Below, piece by piece: positions 1 through 11,374 of a stretch of DNA of 13,864 nucleotides. The position numbers and the translations under genes are program-made. This stretch comes from Linderina pennispora (Eukaryota; Kickxellomycota; Kickxellomycetes; Kickxellales; Kickxellaceae), in NCBI RefSeq assembly GCF_002104995.1, contig NW_024468464.1:1-13864 (forward strand), written 5' to 3'. The stretch's first letter is position 1. Each line of letters starts with the position of its first letter. The notes under the pieces are model-generated. The model searched no databases. It was not told where the DNA came from and saw only the letters and a list, made by a program, of their open reading frames with translations.

Positions 1-3685
<3,685 letters not shown>

Positions 3686-4109
3686 AGTTTGTCTTTTCCT
3701 ATAGTCTATGAGTGCGAACAGTTAAAAATACAGATGTGGCGCAAAAGTAAAGAAGTAGAGGCTCAGGAAAGAAAGAGAGACGAAGCTGCTATCTTCACTT
3801 GTGGCCCGCAAAATGAATGCGATTGTAGAGCCCGGGCCGGCTCCTTTCGCCAACGGAGCATTAGAACGGACCGCCCACCCCGGGGCACTCTACTTTGATT
3901 CCCCTCCGCGGAGGTAAAAACTGGCGCATCCAATTCCTCCCGCCGGAGCCAAAGTGAAGAAGCCCGGACGATACGACGCACATGAAATAGCCAGGCTTGC
4001 TAGGCGCGGCGAATTTCCTTTCACATGGAAATCCGCCAGCCTCCGGTTTGGAAAGTAATCAAATCTCTGATTCGCCAATCCCATTTTCCCACCGATGCAG
4101 CGGGAATCG

Positions 4110-4134
4110 CTGGCCCAGAACACGCCTGGGCCAG
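4110..4134. repeat. Perfect inverted repeat, 9-bp arms
   Basis: CTGGCCCAG at 4110-4118 is mirrored by CTGGGCCAG at 4126-4134 across a 7-base spacer. It sits 28 bp upstream of TATAAATA. As DNA it could bind a dimeric regulator through TGGCCCA/TGGGCCA half-sites; this is inference. Confidence 0.75.
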
Positions 4135-4162
4135 ACTGCAGGCGCAATCTCGTCACTGCCAC

Positions 4163-4170
4163 TATAAATA
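4163..4170 (+). promoter_or_regulatory. TATA box without an assigned gene
   Basis: TATAAATA lies about 770 bp upstream of the nearest plus-strand coding start (4937), too far for a simple core promoter of that gene unless the 5' leader is long or spliced. Transcription would be expected to begin near 4193-4205. What it drives is unknown: a long 5' leader, a short unrecognised protein (an open frame of 69 codons starts at 4198) or a noncoding RNA. Confidence 0.45.
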
Positions 4171-4242
4171 GGGGGACGAGGGAGATTTCGTCCATTAATG
4201 CCCATTGCCATTATGGCGCTGATAACGAAAAACCGAGATCCA

Positions 4243-4269
4243 CTCCCCTTCTCCCGTCGGGGAGGGGAG
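4243..4269 (+). repeat. GC-rich hairpin downstream of the orphan TATA
   Basis: Bases 4243-4253 pair with 4259-4269 in an 11-bp stem (two G-U pairs) closed by a CCGTC loop. It lies about 50 nt after the expected start site of the TATA at 4163. It may be a folded RNA element; no known RNA family was recognised. Confidence 0.5.
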
Positions 4270-4833
4270 GTTCTGGGTTACAATTTCTCGTTTTGCTTCA
4301 GTGTTGTGCATGCTTGTACGCTTCGAAAAAAAAGGGAGGATGTGACAGGAAGGGTGCTCTTTAGTCAATGTCGGCTCACCAAACCACCCCTCCCCCAATT
4401 TTTCTGACTTTTAAACCCGATTACTTTTGGCTGGAAAGCGCAAAAGAACCAATGTAATATCTCTTTCTGTTCTCTAGTTTTTTGACGTAGTTTTTCTACT
4501 ATTTATTAGTGCGTTTTTTAGAGGTAAGTAGTCTGCGTCCCCTCCAAGGACAGCTTCTGGCTGCACATTAGCGTGCATGGTCTACGGTGATTGTTTGCCT
4601 GCGCTCAGACGGCTCTTTCATCACGCGCCTCACGCGCCTCTGCCGTGCAGAGTGCAGCATACGCTGAAGCTATTTTCTTCCCAGCCCTTTTGGCGATTCC
4701 GAGAATTGTCGGCTATAGCAGAGGTGGCTGCTTTCTGCTTTTGCAAAATCCGGATGCCCATCAATTTGATAATGCCAAAAGGAGCCTCTAATGCAAATAA
4801 ACATGACTGGGCATACTCTGTTTGGTCCTGGAC

Positions 4834-4840
4834 TATAATA
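4834..4840 (+). promoter_or_regulatory. TATA-like box of the acidic-repeat gene
   Basis: TATAATA stands 97 bp upstream of the ATG at 4937. A pyrimidine-rich, ACAAT/CAACTCAACG-type leader follows, leaving room for a short 5' leader of about 60-70 nt. Position and sequence fit a core promoter; no experimental support. Confidence 0.5.
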
Positions 4841-4936
4841 CGTGAACAAACATTCCGCGCTCCCCTGTCCATTCTTCCCATCTACAATCCATCCCAACTC
4901 AACGACATTATTGTTTCTGTAGCTTTTATTAACATC

Positions 4937-5983
4937 ATGGCCAAGAAGGGAAAGTCTGGAAAGTCAAAGAAGGGAGGAAACAGCAAGCCTGCGGCGCCGA
5001 AGCCCGAGGTAGCACCTGTGGTTGCCGAGGAGGTGAAGCAGCAGGAGATGCAGGTTGAGGAGGCTGTTGCTGAGGAGCCGAAGGTCGAGGAGAGTGCCGA
5101 GGAGACTGTCGAGGAGACTGCCCCTGCCGAGGAATCGAAGGAGGAGGTTGCTGCTCCTGCCGCTGAAGAGCCTGCCGAGGTTGAGGAGCCCGCTAAGGCC
5201 GAGGAGCCCGCCAAGGTTGAGGAGCCTGCCAAGGTCGAGGAGCCTGCCTTTGAGATCCCGTCACTGGGTAATGTGGAGGCGATCGTCGCCGCCGGTGCCC
5301 CCGCTCCCACGCCGATCGACCGCTCGGAGCCTAAGGCCGAAGAGGTTAGGGCCAAGGAGCCTGCCAAGGTTGAGGAGCCTGTCCTTGCTGCCGAGGAGCC
5401 CGTGAAGGCTGAGGAGCCTGTTAAGGTCGAGGAGGAGGTCGCTGCCCCTGTTATTGAGGAGCCCGCTAAGGTCGAGGAGCCCGCTAAGGTCGAAGAGCTC
5501 GCTAAGGTCGAAGAGCTCGCTGCCGTCGAGCCCGTGGTTGAGGAGCCTGTCCCTGCTGCTGAGGAGCCCGTGAAGGCTGAGGAGCCCGCTAAGGCCGAGG
5601 AGGTCGCTGCCCCTGCTGTTGAGGAGCCCGCTAAGGTGGAAGAGCCCGCTGCCGTCGAGCCCGTGGTTGAGGAGCCTGTCCCTGCTGCTGAGGAGCCCGT
5701 GAAGGCTGAGGAGCCCACTAAGGTCGAGGAGCCCGCTAAGGTCGAAGAGCCTGCTAAGGTCGAAGAGCTCGCTGTCGTCGAGCCCGTGGTTGAGGAGCCT
5801 GTCCCTGCTGCCGAGGAGCCTGTGAAGGCTGAGCCCGCCAAGGTGGAGGAACCCAAGGCTGAGGAGCCAGCAAAGGCCAAGGAACCTGTGAAGGAGCCGC
5901 ACAAGAGGACGGCGCACGGTGACAAGCCGCCGCGCAAGGGCCTCGTCAACAGGCTGATCGACTTCTTCGGTGGCAGGAAGTAA
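4937..5983 (+). CDS. Acidic KPE/A-rich repeat protein, 348 aa, function unknown
   Basis: I do not recognise a family. I chose the ATG at 4937 (context ATCATGG) over the in-frame one at 4577 because the upstream stretch contains the likely promoter and reads as non-coding. The protein has four parts. It opens with a basic Gly/Lys-rich N-terminus (MAKKGKSGKSKKGG). A long Glu/Ala/Pro/Val/Lys array follows, with units such as EEPAKVEEP and EEPVPAAEEPVKAEEP. The array is interrupted near residues 105-138 by a non-repeat island with FEIPSLGNVEAIVAAGAP. A basic tail ends in GLVNRLIDFFGGRK, which looks like a short amphipathic or binding segment. There is no signal peptide or membrane span. It is probably a disordered, highly acidic soluble protein. 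The frame is intact across a repeat-rich tract, unlike several neighbours. Biased Glu/Lys/Ala codons also keep the opposite strand open. Confidence 0.85.
   Translation: MAKKGKSGKSKKGGNSKPAAPKPEVAPVVAEEVKQQEMQVEEAVAEEPKVEESAEETVEETAPAEESKEEVAAPAAEEPAEVEEPAKAEEPAKVEEPAKVEEPAFEIPSLGNVEAIVAAGAPAPTPIDRSEPKAEEVRAKEPAKVEEPVLAAEEPVKAEEPVKVEEEVAAPVIEEPAKVEEPAKVEELAKVEELAAVEPVVEEPVPAAEEPVKAEEPAKAEEVAAPAVEEPAKVEEPAAVEPVVEEPVPAAEEPVKAEEPTKVEEPAKVEEPAKVEELAVVEPVVEEPVPAAEEPVKAEPAKVEEPKAEEPAKAKEPVKEPHKRTAHGDKPPRKGLVNRLIDFFGGRK
5522..5880 (+). repeat. Three long tandem repeats (41-43 codons) within the acidic protein
   Basis: A unit encoding VEPVVEEPVPAAEEPVKAE begins near 5522, 5651 and 5774, giving periods of 129 and 123 bp, all multiples of three. 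Each is followed by a variable number of EEPAKVEE units. Nucleotide identity between copies is high, which suggests recent unequal exchange and likely length variation between strains. Confidence 0.85.
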
Positions 5984-6128
5984 GCTGCTCGCGTTCTGAA
6001 CAAAAAAATGTTTCTAGGTCCTTTTTAGCTCTCGCACTTTGTTTTTTTTTTTCTTTTTACCTAAACCCCTCTCTATGCTTGTGTATAGACACCCTATCTC
6101 TAAAATAAAAAAGCGTACCTCCCCTCCA
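5984..6128. terminator. Convergent 3' region, acidic-repeat gene / nucleoside transporter
   Basis: Only about 145 bp separate the two facing stop codons. A T-rich run lies at 6041-6058 and an AATAAA poly(A) signal for the plus-strand gene at 6104-6109. The two transcripts probably overlap at their ends. No clear AATAAA is visible for the minus-strand gene. Confidence 0.5.
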
Positions 6129-7454
6129 CTACAATATGCCGGCAATAAGCAGGATCGGATACGACAGGAGGGCGCCGACCATCAAGCCGACGCACAGTGC
6201 AAAGCTCAGCACGGAGCCAGCCAGCGCCTTGTTGGTAGCATCTCTGGGGGCCCGTACTAGCGTCATAGTGGCAACCCAGCCATTCGACCATCCCAGCATG
6301 ACCACCAGCAAAAGGAACAGCAAATCCGAATGAACAACCAGCGCATCGCCGGGCGCCGTCGCCACAGTCGGAAACATAAGGAACGCCGGGACAAACAGCA
6401 GGCGCGCGGCACCAATCCAATTCAGCACCCTCACCGACTCGCATCTGATCCACTGCGTCGACAGACGGCCCAGATAATCCCCGACATTGAACAGCAGGAA
6501 GTGCCAGGCAGTCAGATTGGCGATCTGTGGCGAGCTCTTGGGCGAGCTCACAATGGCCTCGGTCAGAGGCGGGAACAGGGCCAATGTCAGGCACATGGCG
6601 GATCCGCAGATATACGCGAACGGCGCGATCTCGCCGAACGCCAAATACAGCACATTCATGTTATCCAGGCCCAGCGCGTCCAGCCACTTGGGCAACCCAT
6701 TCTGCTCTACCACCTGCTCCAGCTCAACCGTCTCCACCGCATACTCTACAGGGCCCTCCGGATCGCGTGTCAGCCGCGGCGACCCGTGCTGCATCCTCCC
6801 CATGCCAGCGTCCGGCCCATCCAATGCACGGTATGCATTCTGCGCAATCATCTCATGGCGGCTCAGCTGCGACCACGCCGCCATCGACAGAGCAAGAAAC
6901 ACCGCAGCAATGCCAAAGTACACGCCCGCGCGCACCCTCACCCGGCCATCATCTTCGGCGCCGTACACTGTAAATAGCTGCAATGCACTGGCCACAGTCC
7001 CGGCAATCGCCTGCCCACCCATATACGCCTCGGCGCAGCACGCATGCAATGGTGCGGCAATGCCAAAAATCGAGCACTGCACAAATGCCGCTGCCACTGC
7101 GGCCACACACAGCGCCAGCAGCGCAATTACCAATGCCAACCACCCGTCAATGTTGAGCAGTGGCAGAAGCAAAAGCGCCAGAAACACGCAGACGGTCGAC
7201 AAAAGCCCGGCTTGGATCCGCCGGTCATTGTTGGCCGAAGGCTGCGTGTACAGCGCGTAGCTGAGCGCTATGAGGTTGATGGTGTTGGAGAATATCGAGA
7301 ACACGCTCTCGAAGCTGTCCCGCAAAGGGGTGTTGCGGAATACGTGCCGGAAAAAGCCTGAGGCCGTTATATAGACGTTCCAGGCCATCAGCGTGGCCAT
7401 GCCAAGCACGACAAAGCGCCAGTAGACGTATCGCAGTGCGGGGTCGGCAGACAT
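6129..7454 (-). CDS. Equilibrative nucleoside transporter (SLC29/ENT family), 441 aa
   Basis: ENT proteins move nucleosides and sometimes nucleobases down their gradient across plasma, vacuolar or lysosomal membranes; yeast FUN26 is the fungal relative. The 441 residues fit the family (about 400-520) with some 11 hydrophobic segments. Family hallmarks are present: LGMATLMAWNVYITA in TM1 (residues 17-31), GQAIAGTVASALQL (147-160), a charged cytoplasmic loop (about 200-265), FNVGDYLGR in TM8 (322-330; the Asp and Arg are family signature residues) and GWSNGWVATMTL in TM10 (388-399). The frame is unbroken and intronless. The ATG at 7452-7454 is the first in frame, and TM1 begins about ten residues later. 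The substrate cannot be told from sequence. Confidence 0.92.
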   Translation of the reverse strand: MSADPALRYVYWRFVVLGMATLMAWNVYITASGFFRHVFRNTPLRDSFESVFSIFSNTINLIALSYALYTQPSANNDRRIQAGLLSTVCVFLALLLLPLLNIDGWLALVIALLALCVAAVAAAFVQCSIFGIAAPLHACCAEAYMGGQAIAGTVASALQLFTVYGAEDDGRVRVRAGVYFGIAAVFLALSMAAWSQLSRHEMIAQNAYRALDGPDAGMGRMQHGSPRLTRDPEGPVEYAVETVELEQVVEQNGLPKWLDALGLDNMNVLYLAFGEIAPFAYICGSAMCLTLALFPPLTEAIVSSPKSSPQIANLTAWHFLLFNVGDYLGRLSTQWIRCESVRVLNWIGAARLLFVPAFLMFPTVATAPGDALVVHSDLLFLLLVVMLGWSNGWVATMTLVRAPRDATNKALAGSVLSFALCVGLMVGALLSYPILLIAGIL

Positions 7455-7616
7455 TAACTGGGTGGAAAAAGAGAGACAGCGAATGGCAAAAAAAAAAGGA
7501 TGGAGAAGGAAAAAGGTTCACCGCAGGCTGGAGGATGGTTAGCAGCTGGATGCCGGGATTTATTTTGTCCGATATGAGCGATTAGTGGCGCCAATTGCTT
7601 GGCCCAAGCGCCCAAT
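7455..7616 (-). promoter_or_regulatory. Short intergenic promoter of the nucleoside transporter
   Basis: Only 162 bp separate the INTS9-like stop from the transporter start, both on the minus strand. The coding-sense strand is rich in pyrimidines just before the ATG, with runs of T at 7491-7499 and CTCTCT/TTTTCC tracts. An AAAATAAAT stretch near 7560-7570 may serve as a weak TATA or as the poly(A) signal of the upstream gene. No stronger motif was seen. Confidence 0.4.
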
Positions 7617-9416
7617 TTAGCTTTCCAGCACGCGCTTGAGCGAGTCAAACACCACCCACTGGGCGCTGGCCGATGTGCAGTCCACCTGCCATTGCTCGCC
7701 GCCCATGCGAATAACCGCCGTGCCGCCCGGGACCGCGACCCGCACATTCGGGTGGTCCGCCGCCGCATCAAGCCCATTTGCGATGAGCTCCTCAGCCAAC
7801 GCCTCGGGCGTCCACCTTGCCACATCAACCACCACCTCGGCCTTGGGGGGCTTCACCGGCTGCTCGCACTCCAGCCGAATGTTGCCGGCAGCCAGCGCCA
7901 AAACGCCTGTCACCAACGAGTGCTGGCGGTGCTGCGCCCGGCATGCTGTCGGCCAGCTCCCGCTGGATATTGAGCGGCAAATGCCGGTCCGTATCCAGAC
8001 TCACCAGGGTCGCGTTCAAGTGCGAAAACTCGCACAATGCGAATTCCCAGTGGCTGGTGCTTAGCCGCGCGTATACGTGGCTCGGAACCAGCACATGTTG
8101 CGCGCGGCCGGCGCCACGCAGCGTCTGCTCGACCGTTTGCGCAGTGAACCGCCGCGACACCGGGCAGTACGTCATCTCGGCAGTCGCAGCCAGTCGGTCC
8201 ACAAGCGCCTGCGCTGCCACAACATCGTCGTCATGCATTAATATGGAGAACCTGGCCATGCCCGTGCTGGCCGCCATATCGGCGCTGCTGCATGTCTGGG
8301 CGTCCAGACGCCACTGGCGGATGAAATGCTCGATGGTCCTGGTGTCCCGTGGCGATGCGATCACAAACCATGTGCCCTGGGGGATATGGCGCCGTGCCAG
8401 GTCGCCCAGCGACTCGACGAAGTGCAAATGGCCCTTCTGCCTGAGCTCCTTGTCCAGAAACGGGTACTCGGGCAGGTACAGAAGGGCCTGCTTGCTTTCG
8501 CACAGCCACTCGCCCATGATATTGCCGTACTGGCAGGGCGCGCTCGCCCACCGGCGACCACCACCACAACCTGCGGCAAGGGGAGATTCAGCGATATGCT
8601 GTTCTCAATCACCGCTTGCAGGATGTCCTGTGTGACGCCGTACGGCTCGCCCACCAGCATCACCCGCCCGCGCTGCTTCAGTGTCGCAATGGCTGTCGAG
8701 CACAGTTGGTTGAGCCCGCTGCGTCACCTGTATATTCTCGCCGTCCATGCTGCCTTGCATTTGGGGATCGCTTACATCGCAGTAGACAATCGCCTGGGCT
8801 TCGGCGATGCAGCTCGGATCGTACTCCTGCGGATGCAAGCATGCCAATGCCGAAGTGCTCACGAATGCCGTTCGATGGCCCTTATACTCGACCGTCCAGT
8901 TCCCGCCGCCAATGCAGTACCCGGAGCTCCTAGTATATGCCTGCACAAACGGCATCGGGCTGACTATCTCATTGTGCCGCACGTCGGTGATCTTTTCCAT
9001 TGCCCGCGATAATATCTCGCTGCGAGTACAAATGCTTCTGGCTGGCCGAAGAACTCGTGGTATAGGCGAATTGCATCTGCTCTTCTAGCACGCAGCGGCC
9101 ATAGCTCTTGGTCGGCTCTGTGGCGTAGACGGGGCCCGAGAACTCGGTGTATTCGGTGATGTACGGGAGGAGCGCCATTTGCTCGTAGTTTGAGATCAAG
9201 ATAAAGTCGATGAGCGCCCAGTTCACTGTGCTGAGCGTCGACACCGGGTCCAAAGCGCTGGCTGGTGCGTGCGGCTTTATCATTTGCAGACTGTGGCGTG
9301 TCTAGGGGCTCGATCTGCCAGCCAGCGTCCACGATGAATGTCGTGTCATCCAGCTCGCAGAGAAAGAGATGGTACTTTTCGTGTGGGCAGAACGGAGTGA
9401 CGCAGATATTAGGCAT
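7617..9416 (-). CDS. INTS9: Integrator complex subunit 9-like protein (interrupted by frameshifts)
   Basis: INTS9 is the inactive metallo-beta-lactamase/beta-CASP partner of the INTS11 endonuclease in the nuclear Integrator complex, which cleaves nascent RNA (snRNA 3' ends, attenuated mRNAs). The start is the ATG at 9414-9416 (MPNICVTPFCPHEKYHLFLC). The diagnostic block ILISNYEQMALLPYITEY then VYATEPT lies near 9130-9210. At the position where active nucleases carry HxHxDH, this protein reads SNYEQM, as expected for a catalytically dead INTS9. Further matches are SSGYCIGGGNWTVEYKG (near 8900), a beta-CASP segment (near 8600-8650), GEWLCESKQALLYLPEYPF (near 8500), and a C-terminal domain ending at TAA 7617-7619. 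The span of about 600 codons fits INTS9 (about 650). At least five frameshifts break it, near 9270, 9010, 8720, 8560 and 7920. CPSF100/Cft2 is the main alternative, but the quoted blocks fit INTS9 better. Confidence 0.82.
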
Positions 9417-9676
9417 GGCGTTGTTGGAGGTTTGGTGGAGGCATTCAGGGCGGGAAAATTGTGTGTATTGTATTAGTAGCTTGGACAAAATAAAACGAAA
9501 CCAGTGAAAATGTAGCAAATATGGGGGGTGAGAGTAACCGACTTGAGCACATCACAAAACCGGCAATATCAAAAAACACGGCCAGCCATGGTCGCTGGAA
9601 TGCGAATATACCCGGGTGATGGTTACCAAGGGGGCAACCCTCCCTTTCTATGTGGTCTGCGAGCCCCTTGCACTGC
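9417..9676 (-). other. Intergenic region between AN1 gene and INTS9-like gene
   Basis: These 260 bp hold the 3' end of the AN1 gene and the promoter of the INTS9-like gene, both on the minus strand. A T/A-rich patch at 9465-9495 lies 50-80 bp before the INTS9 ATG. No gene, tRNA or strong TATA was seen. Confidence 0.5.
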
Positions 9677-10251
9677 CTACGCAATAATGCACCCTGTGTC
9701 TTTGCCCCCTGCCTTCTGCTGTTGCTGCTGCTTTCCTCGGTTGCCCCGGTTCGTACCGGACTGGGCTTCGCCGACACCGCCTTCTTCCCCAGCCCCAGGC
9801 CCTTCATAATCCCCGACTTTGCGCTGTTGGGCGGCGCCGACTGCGCTCTCCCGCCTGCACACTGGTGATCCGACTCAAACCGATGCTTCAGGCAAACTCC
9901 TTTCTGCAGTATTGGCACGTCGTCAATACCAGAACCTTATCGTTGCAGCGGCGGAACTGACACCCCTTCTTGTACGCGGCCGCGCCCATTGTCCGTTTTT
10001 TGCACCCGCCCTGGATGGCCGGTCCACGGCGATATTCGGGTCCTCACGCGCCGAATCGACACCACCTGCCGCACAGCGGGCAGTCTGGAACACGTAGTCT
10101 TGCACCAGGTGCTTTTGCGCGCACGTATGCGTGTCCACTTTCCAGTGCGACTCGCAGAAATACTGCTTGCAGTATTGGCATTTTGAAGCAGAAAGTCCAG
10201 CTGGTTGCACCCCTTGAGCGCACAGTTCTTGCCTAGGTCCGGAAACTCCAT
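9677..10251 (-). CDS. ZFAND2: Double AN1-type zinc-finger protein, ZFAND2/AIRAP-like, with C-terminal CaaX motif (frameshifted)
   Basis: ZFAND2-type proteins bind ubiquitin, p97/Cdc48 or the proteasome and act in protein quality control and arsenite stress. The start is the ATG at 10249-10251 (MEFPDLGKNCALKGCNQLDF). Finger 1 continues as KCQYCKQYFCESHWKVDTHT then C. A linker reading EDPNIAVD and GGCKK follows. Finger 2 is CQFRRCNDKVLVLTTCQYC plus CLKHRFESDHQC, so both fingers keep the C-C-C-C-C-H-H-C spacing of AN1 domains. A Lys/Gln-rich tail (GKQQQQQKAGG) ends in DTGCIIA and a TAG at 9677-9679. Breaks occur near 10180 (finger 1), 10010-10070 (linker), 9894 (finger 2, one T short in TTT) and 9752 (one G short in GGGG). 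The tail depends on that last correction. The family call is strong; the end is less sure. Confidence 0.87.
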
Positions 10252-10350
10252 TTTGTCGACGAAATAGTAGTGTTACAAAAAAACAAGGGTAGAGAAATGA
10301 AAACAAACCAACCAGTTTCCCAGAAGCAGACAGGATCTCCCAATACAGCC

Positions 10351-10358
10351 CTTTTATA
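10351..10358 (-). promoter_or_regulatory. TATA box of the AN1 gene
   Basis: TATAAAAG on the minus strand stands 100 bp upstream of the AN1 ATG. Directly upstream in gene sense is CCCCT (complement of AGGGG at 10361-10365), a match to the yeast stress-response element. Further upstream, TTCTGGAA at 10471-10478 gives two of the three inverted pentamers of a heat-shock element. A strong TATA with stress-type sites suits a stress-inducible AN1 gene; regulation itself is inferred. Confidence 0.6.
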
Positions 10359-11020
10359 CTAGGGGAAAATGACGCCCTGGGCGGATTGGAGAATGGCCAG
10401 TCCCGCCATACGTCACCAAAGCGGCACGCGCAAGACGGCGCCAAGAGGATTTTTCAAATAACACTGCTTTTTCTGGAATGGGCTAGTGACCTGCCGAGGT
10501 TTATTACTAAGCACCGGGAGGAGACCGCTGCTGCGCACTCGCACTCGCGTTCCCCCGCCGGCCTCTAAAGACAAAGCCAGAGGCAGCTTGCGCCACCCCA
10601 GCGCCCCGTTGATTTGATGTCGGCCCTTCCGGGATCAAGCACCAGGGCATGCATGCACGCGCAGTGCCAGCAAGGTCCTTTGGGATAAGGGGCAGGTTTC
10701 AGCGAAACCCAGCGTGAATAGCCCCGCCCAAAGGCTGACGTGTCTGCGAAAGCGCACGCCAGAGTGTGAGTCGCGGCCAGACGCAGGAAAGGCGGGTGCC
10801 CGCTTTCCCCCCTTTTTGACCATTATTTTTTCTTTTCGATAAATAAACCGCATCAAATCGTAAGTGTCTGTATTTTCGCGATGGATCCGACGTTGCCGAT
10901 ATGATCACTGCGACGACGTGCCGTGTTCGAGGGGGGTTTTAAGCGGCTCTTGATCTGGCAGCGCTTTTTGTTGAGCCAGAACGCGCCAAGGAGCTTCGGG
11001 CAGAGGGGCGAATCTGGGTT

Positions 11021-11033
11021 TGCGAAATTCGCA
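11021..11033. repeat. Palindrome nested in a wider inverted repeat
   Basis: TGCGAAATTCGCA is a perfect palindrome around one central base. It is flanked by GGCGAAT at 11007-11013 and ATTCGCC at 11057-11063, which are complementary to each other. All use the same GCGAA core, so a dimeric DNA-binding protein is a more natural reading than an RNA hairpin. Confidence 0.6.
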
Positions 11034-11374
11034 CATTCTGCTGGCGATCTGAGCCAATTCGCCTCCTTTTTTGGACAAAGGCGAAAGAGCCGACTAGCAG
11101 AGGAAGCCCTACAGGGTAGCCAGCGTGGGCCCATGGAACGTGGACACTGGGCTGTTTCCTTGAGCCGTGTAGATAGCCCAGAGGGCATTGGCTCTTGCTG
11201 AGCTTTGCAGCAAACAAACACGCAAAGAGCCGGCATGCTACGTGCTATACAGCCCAGTAGTCTAACTGCCTCCTAACTGCTCGATAGCCTCCCCATGCTA
11301 GTGGGTGTCCATTGCCACTCCTTATCTGCGTTCATTACTGCACAACTAAACGCCCTTATCTCCAATAGTCCCCG

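Larger units (their letters stand above)
3686..4936. other. Divergent intergenic region, PEX6 / acidic-repeat gene
   Basis: This 1.25 kb region lies between two divergent starts. I see no convincing conserved protein and no tRNA B-box. It holds a 12-bp perfect palindrome at 3903-3914 (CCTCCGCGGAGG), an inverted repeat at 4110-4134, a TATAAATA at 4163-4170, a GC-rich hairpin at 4243-4269, several A/T-rich tracts at 4400-4520, a GTAAGT at 4524-4529 and a TATAATA at 4834-4840. The short open frames here (70-100 codons, overlapping in both directions) have no recognisable motif and are not called. Confidence 0.7.
10252..11374. other. Divergent intergenic region, AN1 gene / STM1-like gene
   Basis: No recognisable gene or tRNA lies in this 1.1 kb. 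The left part holds the AN1 promoter. The right part, upstream of the STM1-like gene, carries clustered short motifs: GCGAA or its complement at 10746, 10875, 11008, 11022, 11028, 11058 and 11081, and GGCTCTT or its complement at 10945, 11085, 11190 and 11225. A GTAAGT at 10860 could be a 5'-leader intron donor, but no matching acceptor is convincing. An open frame of 92 codons at 10923-11201 shows no known motif. Confidence 0.6.

Noticed and set aside
4577-4936. N-terminal extension of the acidic-repeat protein from the ATG at 4577
   Set aside because: The 120 extra codons lack any domain, contain the likely TATA at 4834 and differ in composition from the protein; ATG 4937 has the better context.
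4882-6003. A 373-codon open frame antisense to the acidic-repeat gene (Ala/Gly/Ser/Thr-rich), plus a Leu-rich 218-codon frame at 5261-5917
   Set aside because: Both are complements of the GAG/GCC/AAG-rich repeat codons; no motif, no promoter, and the composition is explained by the sense strand.
6330-7260. Plus-strand frames of 215 and 257 codons over the nucleoside transporter
   Set aside because: Shadows of the transporter coding strand; the minus-strand frame has clear ENT signature motifs.
10923-11201. A 92-codon frame with two FGQR-type segments between the AN1 and STM1-like genes
   Set aside because: No recognised domain; it coincides with the clustered promoter motifs, which account for the repeated look.
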